Source: an uncultured Elusimicrobiales bacterium
Lineage (GTDB): Bacteria; Elusimicrobiota; Elusimicrobia; Elusimicrobiales; Elusimicrobiaceae
Length of the DNA stretch: 64,000 nt
Assembly: GCA_944324115.1 (NCBI GenBank)
Contig: CALUVB010000003.1
Coordinates: 159,406 to 223,405, forward strand
Direction of reading: 5' to 3'
Shown: one piece after another, positions 41,838 to 49,849 of the stretch
Layout of the letters: each line of letters opens with the position of its first letter
Position numbering within the stretch: position 1 is the first letter of the stretch
The notes under the pieces: model-generated
What the model was told of the DNA's origin: nothing
Databases searched by the model: none
What the model saw: the letters and a program-made list of their open reading frames with translations, nothing else
Made by a program: the position numbers and the translations under genes

Positions 41838-42476
41838 ATGAATAAGAAACCTGCTTTATCGGCCGGCTTACTGCCTGCTGCCGATATGGAAAATCAAGAC
41901 CGCAACACAAAGCGGCACCCAAATAAAGCCCGTTGCGGCTCTGCCTGTGATACGGAAAAACCGCTTTGCGCGCCTAAGAATGCCTCCCAGACGGCTTTAA
42001 ATGAAGGGGTAAGACGCAGCGGGCATTCCTCCGTCAAATCCCGCTCCAGAAGCCCCAAATCCGCTTCCAAAAAACTTGTCGTTGAGCCTGTGCCTTATCA
42101 ACAGAAATACAGCGAGCAACTGTTGGCATTTTTTGATGTGGCTCCGTTTAAAGTAACGGAAGTGCTAAAGAAAGACGGTTCCGTAAGCTTGCTTGAAACG
42201 GCAGCAGAACTGCCCACTTTTGCTGCTTTTGCGCGCAGTTTGGGTGTTACACAATCCGTATTGCTTCAATGGGAGGAAGAATATCCGGACTTTGCCGAAG
42301 CAGCCAAAAAGGCGCGTGATTTGCAAGGAGACATTCTCATACAAAATAGTTTGCGGGGAAATTATTCGGCTTCCTTTGCCATGTTTACGGCTAAAAATAT
42401 TTTAGGTTGGAGCGACGGCAAAAACGAATCTTCCCCTGCGCCTCTTTCCGTTGTGGTACGGTGGGAGAAAGAATGA
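41838..42476 (+). CDS. Phage terminase small subunit
   Basis: 212 residues, AGGAG at 41830. Recognises DNA and brings it to the large terminase. The first ~85 residues are basic and low-complexity (KSRSRSPKSASKK), perhaps a flexible DNA-binding tail. A helix-turn-helix-like part follows (LPTFAAFARSLGVTQSVLLQWEEEYPDFAEAAKKARDLQ, about 120-160), then NSLRGNYSASFAMFTAKNILGWSD, a pattern typical of small terminases. The stop overlaps the terL ATG (ATGA). Confidence 0.85.
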   Translation: MNKKPALSAGLLPAADMENQDRNTKRHPNKARCGSACDTEKPLCAPKNASQTALNEGVRRSGHSSVKSRSRSPKSASKKLVVEPVPYQQKYSEQLLAFFDVAPFKVTEVLKKDGSVSLLETAAELPTFAAFARSLGVTQSVLLQWEEEYPDFAEAAKKARDLQGDILIQNSLRGNYSASFAMFTAKNILGWSDGKNESSPAPLSVVVRWEKE

Positions 42477-43786
42477 AACGAAAAACCGCTGCGGTTGTCA
42501 TTCCCTACAAGCCGCGTTATCCTCAAACCTTAATTCATCAAGCATTGGAAAGCCATCGCTTTTGCGTGTTGGTGACACACAGACAAATGGGGAAAACGGT
42601 CTGTGCAGTTAATCATTTGCTTAAAAGTGCCTTATTGTGTCAACGTAGCGCCGGGCGTTATTTTTATATTGCTCCTTTCCTAAAACAGACCAAGCTAATT
42701 GCTTGGGATTATATAAAACGTTTTTCCGCTCCGCTGCCGGGCATCAAAATAGCAGAGACGGAACTCTGTGTCCAGCTGCCCAACGGAGCCAAAATATGGT
42801 TGTTGGGGGCGGACAATCCAGATGCGTTGCGCGGTACATATGCCGACGGGGTTGTATTAGATGAATATGCCCAGATTAAAGCTGGCGTATTTGATGAAAT
42901 TGTACGTCCTATGTTGCTTTCGCGTGATGGGTGGGCTTTGTTTACGGGTACTCCAAAAGGGCAAAATCAATTTTATGAATTATACAATTATGCCCACAAG
43001 GCCGCTCAGGAAGACAGTGCAAATTGGTGGTGCGGCGTGTTCCCAGCTGATGAAACCGGGGTAATATCCGCTTCGGAATTGGAAGAAATACGCCGTCATA
43101 CCCCGGCGCATTTGTTCCGCCAGGAATATTTGTGTGATTTTACGGCAGATGCGGAAGATGTGCTGATCTCCTCTTCGCTGGTGGCACAAGCCTGTGCGCG
43201 GCGGTATGGTACGGCGGAAACGGCTCACGCGCCTAGGATTATAGGGGTAGACCCGGCCCGTTTTGGCGCGGACCGAAGTGTGATTTTTAAGAGGCAGGGA
43301 TTGCAAGCGTTTTCTCCGGAAATATTCAGTAAGACGGACCATATGACTTTGGCCTCCCATACGGCTCAAGCTATAGAATCTTTTCGGCCGGATGCGGTAT
43401 TTATAGATGCCGGCTGTGGGGGAGGCGTAATTGACCGGTTGCGCCAATTGGGTTTTTCCGTCACAGAAATACCTTTTGGTTCTGCCGCTTTGAAAGCAGG
43501 ACAATATGCCAATAAACGGGCTGAAATGTGGGGGGACTTGCTGGCGTGGCTGCAAGCAGGGGGCGCACTGCCTCCCGTGCCGGAGTTGAAAGCCGATTTG
43601 TGCGGTGTACGCTACAGCTTTGATGCGGCGGGGCGTTTGAAATTGGAAAGCAAAGAGGAGTTGAAAGCGCGTTGCGGGCATAGCCCGGATTTGGCTGATG
43701 CGCTGGCGCTGACATTTGCTCTCCCCGTTCGTAAAGGGGGATTGTCCGGCGTCAATTTTGCACGTACGGAGTATGATGTGTTGTAA
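42473..43786 (+). CDS. Phage terminase large subunit (ATPase and nuclease intact)
   Basis: 437 residues from MKRKTAAV. DNA-packaging motor and headful nuclease. Walker A-like THRQMGKT at about 34-41, Walker B GVVLDEYA at about 125 with catalytic Glu, coupling motif FTGTPKG at about 156. The RNase H-like nuclease domain (about 255-437) has its acidic residues in VDPARFGADRS (258), VFIDAG (308) and SPDLADAL (403). All key residues are present, so the protein should be active. Overlaps terS by four bases. No gene follows for 870 bases, whereas in most podoviruses the portal gene comes next. Confidence 0.92.
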   Translation: MKRKTAAVVIPYKPRYPQTLIHQALESHRFCVLVTHRQMGKTVCAVNHLLKSALLCQRSAGRYFYIAPFLKQTKLIAWDYIKRFSAPLPGIKIAETELCVQLPNGAKIWLLGADNPDALRGTYADGVVLDEYAQIKAGVFDEIVRPMLLSRDGWALFTGTPKGQNQFYELYNYAHKAAQEDSANWWCGVFPADETGVISASELEEIRRHTPAHLFRQEYLCDFTADAEDVLISSSLVAQACARRYGTAETAHAPRIIGVDPARFGADRSVIFKRQGLQAFSPEIFSKTDHMTLASHTAQAIESFRPDAVFIDAGCGGGVIDRLRQLGFSVTEIPFGSAALKAGQYANKRAEMWGDLLAWLQAGGALPPVPELKADLCGVRYSFDAAGRLKLESKEELKARCGHSPDLADALALTFALPVRKGGLSGVNFARTEYDVL

Positions 43787-43838
43787 GCGCCTTTGCATAA
43801 CTGACAATAGTTTGTAGTTTAGCAAGACGTGCTATTCC

Positions 43839-43888
43839 CTCAAGACGGCCTGTTTTCCTTAAGACGGCTTGTTTTTCTCAAGATGGCG
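43839..43888 (+). repeat. 19-bp direct repeats (iteron-like) downstream of terL
   Basis: Units start at 43839, 43858 and 43877 (the last partial), consensus CTYAAGACGGCYTGTTTTY. A fourth core (CAAGACG) lies 18 bp upstream at 43823. Regular spacing in phase near two helical turns suggests a protein-binding array. Possible roles are a packaging (pac) site bound by the small terminase, or a regulatory site. Confidence 0.6.
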
Positions 43889-44102
43889 CAAGGCTTAGTG
43901 TTGCGAGTTTGTTTGCGCTTCACGCTCCAAAGCTTGCTTTGAAGCCATGATGCTTAAATCCATTTTTGTAGGATAATAAGCAGAGCAACAACTTGTTTTG
44001 GGAAAAGGGGAAAATGAATTTGAACTTTCTTTTATATTTCATTTGCTAACAAATAAAATTATTTTTTTAGAAGTGAAAATATCAAAATACTAACATTAAA
44101 TA
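43889..44102. other. AT-rich intergenic stretch within the cluster
   Basis: No gene supported. From about 44020 the sequence becomes very AT-rich (poly-A/T tracts around 44050-44100), leading into the promoter at 44103. The GC content differs strongly from the surrounding genes. Confidence 0.45.
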
Positions 44103-44131
44103 TTGACAAAACTTACAATTTATGCTATAAT
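44103..44131 (+). promoter_or_regulatory. Second perfect consensus promoter, upstream of an unknown transcript and the portal gene
   Basis: TTGACA (44103-44108), 17-bp spacer, TATAAT (44126-44131) with an extended TGC. The predicted transcript start (about 44138) coincides with a GTG codon opening a 72-codon frame. The transcript would run antisense across the 44339-44530 gene toward portal at 44659. Confidence 0.8.
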
Positions 44132-44137
44132 TGCTTT

Positions 44138-44356
44138 GTGGCTGGCTCCTGCTTTCGTTTGGTATATTCTGCCGGATTTCTCCATTCTTCTTGTTTGATG
44201 TTGTGCGTTATAAGCGGTATCCATAAAAGCAATTCTGTGTGCGGCAACGTGCAAAAGCGGCCCTCATTTGCCAAAATCGTACCGCTGTATCTTGAAGGCG
44301 CTCCGTCGGGGTGTAAGAGCAAATTCTCCAAAAATCGTTTACAGTCCGATTGCTAA
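44138..44356 (+). other. Possible leaderless ORF or noncoding RNA
   Basis: A GTG-initiated frame of 72 codons begins exactly at the predicted transcript start. The product would be Cys- and Ser-rich (seven Cys), with no family I know. It overlaps the 3' end of the minus-strand gene by 18 bases. It could be a small protein, or the transcript could be an untranslated leader or antisense RNA. I cannot decide between them. Confidence 0.3.
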
Positions 44357-44530
44357 CATCAAAAGAGCCAATAGTCCTATAAATAGCAAGGTCAGCCCAG
44401 AGGCTATTGCCGCCGCAGCAAATGACCACCAATGTTGTTCTGCATGGCCCAAATTTACCGCAGAGATGGCAAAGAAGTAAAATCCCGGAAAAAACACCAC
44501 AGCAGCTGCTACAAGCAAGCCAATACGCAT
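44339..44530 (-). CDS. Small two-span membrane protein inside the virion cluster
   Basis: 63 residues with AAGGAG eight bases before the ATG. Two hydrophobic helices (about 3-25, LLVAAAVVFFPGFYFFAISA; about 37-62, AAAAIASGLTLLFIGLLALLML) joined by a short loop with His and Trp (GHAEQHWWS). It is on the strand opposite to the virion genes, between terL and portal. It could be a moron (for example superinfection exclusion), or a small holin-like or control protein. I do not recognise the family. Confidence 0.7.
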   Translation of the reverse strand: MRIGLLVAAAVVFFPGFYFFAISAVNLGHAEQHWWSFAAAAIASGLTLLFIGLLALLMLAIGL

Positions 44531-44658
44531 AAGTAAACTCCTTATGGTCTATTGAACGAAGAAGCCTTTTCTATACTTTCTGCTTATATTTTAATAAATT
44601 TAGAGCCTATTTCCTTTTTTTATTGGATAAGACGTAAAAATTAAAATACAGGTGATTT

Positions 44659-46233
44659 ATGAACTCAAAAAATATACAAGAGACGGAGTTTTTCCGCACC
44701 CGTTACGAAGATATGAAATCTCAAGCGCAGGATTGGAAAAACAGTTGGAAAGAATTGGCTAAATATATTGCGCCCACCCGCGGTTTTTTTGAAGGGGACC
44801 GTCCATCTGACGGGCGTAAAATAGACCACCGCGCGTTAATTGATTCCGACCCGCTGCTTGCAGTAGAAGTGCTCAGCGCGGGCATGGTGTCTGGGTTAAC
44901 CAGCCCCAGCCGCAGTTGGTTTGAATTGTCTCTGAGTAATGAAAAATTGATGAAACAACAAGGCGTGCGCACCTGGCTGCATGAAGTGCGCCGGCGCATG
45001 GAAGAAGTGTTTGCCCGTTCTAATGTTTACAACACGCTGCATAGTTTCTATCAGGAAATTTCCGTCTTTGGCACAGCCGCATTTTTATTGGAAGAAGACC
45101 CGGAACGTGTGGTGTCCTGCCGCGCATTTACTGCAGGGGAATATGTATTGGATTGTGATGAGAGTGGTCGTGTAAACAGTTTCGGAAGGGAATTTTGGCT
45201 GACGCCCGGCCAGCTGGCCAGTCAATTTGGGCTTGAAATGCTGCCGCCTTCTCTTCGCTTGGCTGCGGAAGAAAACCGCGGCGGCTGGCAGAAAGTGCTG
45301 CACGTTATTTTGCCTAATCCGCAGGCAGATGAACGGAAGCTGGATTGGGCGCATATGCCTTATGTTTCTGCTTATTTTACGCCCCAGGGGCAGCTGCTTA
45401 GAAAAGGCGGGTATCGGCAATTCCCGGTCATTGCGGCCCGCTGGGAAGTACGCAACAGCTGCGATGTGTATGGGCGGGGACCGGGGTGGAAAGCTTTGGG
45501 CGATGTGAAAATGCTGCAGAAAATGCAAAAAACAAAATTAGTTGCTTTAGATAAAAATACCAATCCCCCTATGATGGTTTCCGCCAATGTGCAGGGGGAG
45601 GTAAATCTCTTGCCTGGCGGGTTGACCCGTTACAGCGGCAGCGGGGCCGAAGGCGCGGTAAAACCCGCTTATCAAGTACCAGTGGATTTAAATGCATTGG
45701 AGCAGAGCATAGAGCGTGTAAAGCAAACAATCAAAGGGCAATTTTTTGCAGATGTGTTTTTAATGCTCAGTACACAAAATTTCAGCAATATGACGGCTAC
45801 GGAAGTGGCTGAACGTCATCAAGAAAAAATGTTGGTATTGGGGCCGGTATTGGAACGGCTGAAAAATGAATTGCTTGATCCGCTGATTGAACGGACATTT
45901 GACATCATGTTCCGTCGCGGTGTCGTGCCGCTGCCACCTTTGGACATTCAAGGAGAAGATATGAAAGTGCAATATGTCTCTTTGATTGCGCAAGCGCAAA
46001 AACAAAGCGGTATGGCGGCTTTGCAGCAGGGAATTGCTTTTACCAGCAATTTGGCCCAGGGCAACCCGCATGTGTTGGACAAAATTAATTTTGATGCCGC
46101 TTTAGAGGAAGGGCTGGATATGTTGGGCGTTTCTCCCCGCGTGCTCCGCTCAGAAGAAGAAACCCAACAAATCCGTTCCCAACGCGAACAACTGTTGCAA
46201 ATACAGGCGGCTGCCCAGTCCAAGACCGCCTAA
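44659..46233 (+). CDS. Phage portal (head-to-tail connector) protein
   Basis: 524 residues. Twelve copies form the ring through which DNA enters the capsid. The sequence fits the T7 gp8-like head-tail connector family: SWKELAKYIAPTRGFF near the N-terminus, LIDSDPLLAVEVLSAGMVSGLTSPSRSWFELS, FGTAAFLLEED, YGRGPGWKALGDVKMLQKM, LDKNTNPPMMV, a FFADVFLMLSTQNFSNMTATEVAERHQEK block and a C-terminal helix rich in Gln. The ribosome-binding site is AGGTGA. Confidence 0.92.
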   Translation: MNSKNIQETEFFRTRYEDMKSQAQDWKNSWKELAKYIAPTRGFFEGDRPSDGRKIDHRALIDSDPLLAVEVLSAGMVSGLTSPSRSWFELSLSNEKLMKQQGVRTWLHEVRRRMEEVFARSNVYNTLHSFYQEISVFGTAAFLLEEDPERVVSCRAFTAGEYVLDCDESGRVNSFGREFWLTPGQLASQFGLEMLPPSLRLAAEENRGGWQKVLHVILPNPQADERKLDWAHMPYVSAYFTPQGQLLRKGGYRQFPVIAARWEVRNSCDVYGRGPGWKALGDVKMLQKMQKTKLVALDKNTNPPMMVSANVQGEVNLLPGGLTRYSGSGAEGAVKPAYQVPVDLNALEQSIERVKQTIKGQFFADVFLMLSTQNFSNMTATEVAERHQEKMLVLGPVLERLKNELLDPLIERTFDIMFRRGVVPLPPLDIQGEDMKVQYVSLIAQAQKQSGMAALQQGIAFTSNLAQGNPHVLDKINFDAALEEGLDMLGVSPRVLRSEEETQQIRSQREQLLQIQAAAQSKTA

Positions 46234-46614
46234 CGCGCCAGCGTACATGTTGTTGAAAAAAGAGGAACCCTCTCTTGTGAAAATCGGGAAAGACTGCTTT
46301 CCTCTTGAGGAAAATAAACGTTTGTCCGTGATTTGGTTTTAGAAAAAGCTGCGCTGGCGGGGTGGTCTGAAATTAGCGTACGCCCCCACGCAGAGGCGGG
46401 GGAAAACGAACCGGACGTTTTCCCCTGACCCAAAGCCGAGCCAAAAACCAACGGATAGAAGTTCCATTTTTTACGAACATATGCTCTGCTTTGCAGATCT
46501 GATACATCGCAAGGGGCGGCCGGAAACAGCCGCGGCGTGCGGTGTGGATAAAAGCAGAAACCGCTGCTGCAACGTGGCGGGGAGTTGGCCGGTCTTAATT
46601 TGAGCAAGGAAAAT
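46234..46614. other. Intergenic region between portal and Bbp19-like genes, with alternative hairpins
   Basis: About 380 bases. GGGGAAAACG (46399-46408) pairs perfectly with CGTTTTCCCC (46416-46425), while CCCCC (46383-46387) can pair with GGGGG (46398-46402); the two stems share bases and exclude each other, as in an attenuator. A minus-strand frame of 176 codons spans the region but looks spurious (Ser/Pro/Arg-rich, no ribosome-binding site). Confidence 0.4.
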
Positions 46615-46923
46615 ATGATGAAAAAAACAATAGAAAAACGGAATACGGCTGATTTGGCCGCCGTCTTAAAATTGCCGCAAGGCAGACGTCTGTTGTGGCG
46701 TGTGCTGCAGGCGGCCCAAGTAAATGGACATGGTTTTGTGCCTGGGGATCCGTGCGCCACGGCTTTTCATTGTGGGCAGAAAAGCATAGGACTTTTTTTG
46801 CAGGAACAGATAGCGGCTATTTCGCCTCTTTTGTTGGCGCAGATGCAGGCGGAATATTTGTCTGAAGTTACTTCCCAGCAAAATGAAATCAACCGTCAAA
46901 GTGAGGAAATGCACAATGCCTGA
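46615..46923 (+). CDS. Bbp19-like phage protein
   Basis: 102 residues, start MMKKTIEKRN after AAGGAAA. The region LPQGRRLLWRVLQAAQVNGHGF ... TAFHCGQKSIGLFLQEQIAAISPLLLAQMQAEY resembles the small protein found between portal and capsid genes in BPP-1-like podoviruses (Bbp19). Its role in the virion is not known. The last codons overlap the scaffold gene by eight bases. Confidence 0.75.
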   Translation: MMKKTIEKRNTADLAAVLKLPQGRRLLWRVLQAAQVNGHGFVPGDPCATAFHCGQKSIGLFLQEQIAAISPLLLAQMQAEYLSEVTSQQNEINRQSEEMHNA

Positions 46924-47536
46924 AGAACATACTACCATATCCCAGCAGATTGACTTATCCGATTTAACAACGGAGCAGACTGAGCCAGTCCGCTCCGGGC
47001 CCAGCGGCCAGGAGACACAACCTCCTGCCGATAGGCCGAACGAAACAGAGGAAGCAAATCTTCCTGTTCAAACGTCTCCAAACAAGGAGGATTACCCAGA
47101 CTTGAAATTACCCCAGGAACTAAACGGATACGAAGAAAATTTCGCAGCGTTTAAGAAACTGGCAGCAGAACTGAAACTTCCTGCTCAAACCGCACAAAAG
47201 TTGGTGGAGTGGGAGAGCAAAACCGCCTCGGAAGCCACCCGACAAAAACAGCATGCGCGGGAGCAAATTCTACAGCGTTGGACTGAACAAACGCGTCAGC
47301 TGCTTGGGCCGGATTACAAACAGAAAATAGCCGACGCCTTGGCTGCTGCGGAGCGCTTTGGAGGGGCTGAGTTGCGGACGTTGCTTGATGCTACAGGGCT
47401 GGGAAATCATCCGACCGTGGTAAAGACGTTTCATCAAATAAGCCAACAAATCACAGAAGACCATTCTATTCGCGGCCGCATACGCGCAGCAGCGGATAAG
47501 ACTTTTGCTGAGGCGTTGTACGGAAAAGCGCAGTAA
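46916..47536 (+). CDS. Probable capsid scaffolding protein
   Basis: 206 residues from MPEEHTT (GAGG site). It is acidic, with a Pro/Glu/Thr-rich N-terminal half and a helical C-terminal half (LKLPAQTAQKLVEWESKTASEATRQKQHAREQILQRWTEQTRQLLGPDYKQKIADALAAAERFGG). This composition and the position directly before the capsid gene are typical of podovirus scaffolds. There is no sequence motif that proves the role. Confidence 0.75.
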   Translation: MPEEHTTISQQIDLSDLTTEQTEPVRSGPSGQETQPPADRPNETEEANLPVQTSPNKEDYPDLKLPQELNGYEENFAAFKKLAAELKLPAQTAQKLVEWESKTASEATRQKQHAREQILQRWTEQTRQLLGPDYKQKIADALAAAERFGGAELRTLLDATGLGNHPTVVKTFHQISQQITEDHSIRGRIRAAADKTFAEALYGKAQ

Positions 47537-47583
47537 GTGTTTTTTCTATCCGAGAGGATTTATATTCAAGAGGAATTATTTTT

Positions 47584-48561
47584 ATGGCAATTATTGCAGA
47601 TAAATATTACAACCTGATGGACTATGCCAAACAGTTCGACCAGTCCGGTCAGGAATTGGCCATCGCTGAAGTGCTTAGCAAATCTAATGACATTATCGGC
47701 GATGCGTTGGTAACGGAAAGCAACTTGGACAGCGGGCACGAATACGCCGTACGCACCGGTATCCCCGAAGGTACATGGCGCCGCGCCTATCAAGGCATTG
47801 AGCCGGCCAAAGCCACGACTAAGGTGGTCGTGGAAAATTACGGCACGCTGTCTGCTTATTCTGTGGTGGATAAGCTGATTGCGGAAAAAGGAGGCAACTT
47901 GCAGTCTGTGCGTACCGGACAAAGCAAAGCGATTATTGCCGGCATGTCTAACACCATGGCGCGCAATCTCATCTACGGCAACGCCGGAGAAACGCCGGAA
48001 CGCTTTACCGGTTTGGCTGCGCGTTATAATACGCTGACCGATGCGGAAAGCGCGCGCAACGTAATTGACGCCGGCGGCGAAACCGACGGACAAAACTCTT
48101 CTATCTATTTGGTGGTATGGGATACGGATAAAGTGTTTACCTTCTTCCCCAAAGGTTCCAAGGCCGGTATCCAGCGCGTGGACCATGGGCTGGTCAATCA
48201 TATTGATTCTGACGGCAACGAATACCCCGCTTATAAGGAATATTTTGAGTGGAAAATGGGGCTTGCCGTACAGGATTGGCGCTATGCGGGGCGCATTTGC
48301 AATATTGACGTCAAAAATGTACCTGCCAGCTTAATTGACAATATGTGCGAACTGGAGGAACGTATTCAAAGTTTGAACTTGGGTAAACCCTTCTGGTATA
48401 TGAACCGCACTGTCAAGGCGGCTTTGCGCAAATTGACCAGCAATAAACAAAATGTGCAGTACACGCCGGACCAGATTACTTCGCGCCCGTTGATGACGTT
48501 TAATGAAATCCCAGTACATATCTGCGACGCCATTGAAGATACGGAAGATGTAGTGTCCTAA
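47584..48561 (+). CDS. Major capsid protein
   Basis: 325 residues. It follows the scaffold gene and resembles the BPP-1/P22-like podovirus capsid family: LMDYAKQFDQSGQELAIAEVLSKSNDI at the N-terminus, WRRAYQGIEPAKATT, SAYSVVDKLIAEKGG, the FTGLAARYN segment, YLVVWDTDKVFTFFPKGSKAGIQ, and KPFWYMNRTVKAALRK and FNEIPVHICDAI near the C-terminus. The gene is complete, with its own Shine-Dalgarno-like AGAGG at 47552 and GAGG at 47570. Codon use is strong and regular, as expected for an abundant protein. Confidence 0.88.
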   Translation: MAIIADKYYNLMDYAKQFDQSGQELAIAEVLSKSNDIIGDALVTESNLDSGHEYAVRTGIPEGTWRRAYQGIEPAKATTKVVVENYGTLSAYSVVDKLIAEKGGNLQSVRTGQSKAIIAGMSNTMARNLIYGNAGETPERFTGLAARYNTLTDAESARNVIDAGGETDGQNSSIYLVVWDTDKVFTFFPKGSKAGIQRVDHGLVNHIDSDGNEYPAYKEYFEWKMGLAVQDWRYAGRICNIDVKNVPASLIDNMCELEERIQSLNLGKPFWYMNRTVKAALRKLTSNKQNVQYTPDQITSRPLMTFNEIPVHICDAIEDTEDVVS

Positions 48562-48604
48562 TCTGCAGCGGCAGAATATGTTGAGCACATAGCTGCCGTT
48601 CCCT

Positions 48605-48685
48605 GCGGCCTGCAGGCCGCGCGCCGCGAGAGTGTAGGCGGCGCAACCAAGAGAAAACCCCGGGGCCCGTGACGGAGGGCCCCGG
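48605..48685 (+). promoter_or_regulatory. Two strong GC hairpins after the capsid gene
   Basis: A 16-bp perfect palindrome GCGGCCTGCAGGCCGC (48605-48620) and a 9-bp stem CCGGGGCCC/GGGCCCCGG with an 8-nt loop (48660-48685). No T run follows either one. They may slow transcription or protect the capsid mRNA 3' end, raising capsid over downstream products. Confidence 0.5.
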
Positions 48686-48721
48686 CTGGGAAGCCTTTGC
48701 TTCCTGTCATGAGGAGAAAAT

Positions 48722-49093
48722 ATGTTGATTGATTCTACTTTAGTGCTTTCGGAAAAACAAGCAATTACCACGTCGGCTGTTTCGGAAAATACCATTGACC
48801 AAACCGCCGCCGCAGACGCCCATCATCGTTTGGTGGTGGTGGCCCAAGTGCAAGAAGATTTTGTCGGCTTGACGAGTCTCAAGATCAGCTTACAAACGTC
48901 AGATTCTTCTACTTTCAGCCAAATAAATGAGCTGTTGGGCGTTTCTTTTGCTTTGGCTGATTTGAAAGCTGGCAAATCCTTGTTTAAGATGGTGTTGCCG
49001 GAAGGGGCCTTGCGCTATATTCGCGGGTATTATACCGTTTCCGGAATGGCTAGCGCCGGTAAGATTTCTTTGTTTATTACCGACGAAGCCTAA
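48722..49093 (+). CDS. Bbp16-like capsid cement protein
   Basis: 123 residues, AGGAG ahead of the ATG. MLIDSTLVLSEKQAITTSAVSENTIDQ, LVVVAQVQEDFVG, LTSLKISLQTSDSSTF and LPEGALRYIRGYYTVSG fit the Bbp16 family of capsid-decorating proteins in BPP-1-like phages. It follows the capsid gene, as expected. Probably binds the mature head surface and stabilises it. Confidence 0.78.
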   Translation: MLIDSTLVLSEKQAITTSAVSENTIDQTAAADAHHRLVVVAQVQEDFVGLTSLKISLQTSDSSTFSQINELLGVSFALADLKAGKSLFKMVLPEGALRYIRGYYTVSGMASAGKISLFITDEA

Positions 49094-49542
49094 TAACCCT
49101 ACGGGGCGCGTTTCCTTTCTGCCCGCGCCCCAATCCTTTAATGCGGGGAGAGTGAGATAGATTAGGCGGAAACATGTCTGACGTACGTTTGACACATCAG
49201 AGCGGGGCAATGTAATTTGTCAATAGGGTAATTTCTAACATGCGTTTGCCCTGCCTTTCTTAAGAATAAAGAGTATTTCTCAAGGATTTGGCCCTTTCAA
49301 TCTTTTATTGTGGGAAAAATGCAATTGAATTGACACAAGTAAGCGCAGATGCCTGTCGCTTTTTATCCCTTATTGGGAGAAAGGACTACTCTTGAACTGG
49401 CGGGTAAAAGCTGAGAAGGAAGATAAGATTTCTTGTGGCCTTGAGCTTTGGGGATCCTTGCCCTTTGGGAAATAGATTTTAAACGAAAGATTGTTTTTAA
49501 GAAAGAGTTTATTGCTTTTCTAACGTAAAGAATATAGACCTA
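49094..49542. other. Gene-free stretch after the cement gene
   Basis: About 450 bases with no supported reading frame. The end of it supplies the -10 box (TATAGA, 49533-49538) of the candidate RNA at 49543-49648. Confidence 0.45.
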
Positions 49543-49648
49543 CTGCCCAAAAATCGATTTAAGGGCTATTTTTGGCCCAAATATCTACAAAAAAGCCCTC
49601 CAATCTGGCCTTTCTCCTATTAAAATATCATTTTTGGGCAGATTTTTT
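49543..49648 (+). ncRNA. Candidate structured small RNA in the virion cluster
   Basis: CTGCCCAAAAAT (49543-49554) pairs perfectly with ATTTTTGGGCAG (49630-49641), closing a domain of about 99 nt, and is followed by a T run (49643-49648), as in an intrinsic terminator. A -10 box TATAGA (49533-49538) predicts a start at about 49545, at the base of the stem. Internal pairing is possible (GGGC/GCCC around 49563-49577, AGGGCT with AGCCCT around 49589-49595). There is no reading frame. It lies in the long gap between cement and adaptor genes. A -35 box is poor. Confidence 0.5.
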
Positions 49649-49732
49649 GGTTTTCTGGTGTCCCCACCAAACAAAAATCTCATAATTGTTTGGTAATAAA
49701 ATAAATTATTTTTTTGTTTTATTAAAATCGTG

Positions 49733-49839
49733 TTTTATTTTAAAAATATTTAAAAAATAATAATTTTTAAAAATAATATTAAATTTATTTTTCTAATTTT
49801 AAATAAAAAAATAATTATAATTTAATATAAATTAAAATA
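49733..49839. other. Extreme AT island before the adaptor gene
   Basis: 107 bases with a single G/C (C at 49793), composed of short A and T tracts, directly before an AGGAG site and the ATG at 49850. The surrounding genes are near 50% GC. It probably bends or melts easily. Possible roles are a promoter-rich region, a target of a xenogeneic silencer, or a site of DNA opening. Confidence 0.85.
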
Positions 49840-49849
49840 GGAGCATAAA

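Noticed and set aside
46230..46760. 176-codon frame on the minus strand between portal and scaffold genes
   Set aside because: Ser/Pro/Arg-rich composition, no ribosome-binding site, and overlap with the well-supported Bbp19-like gene.
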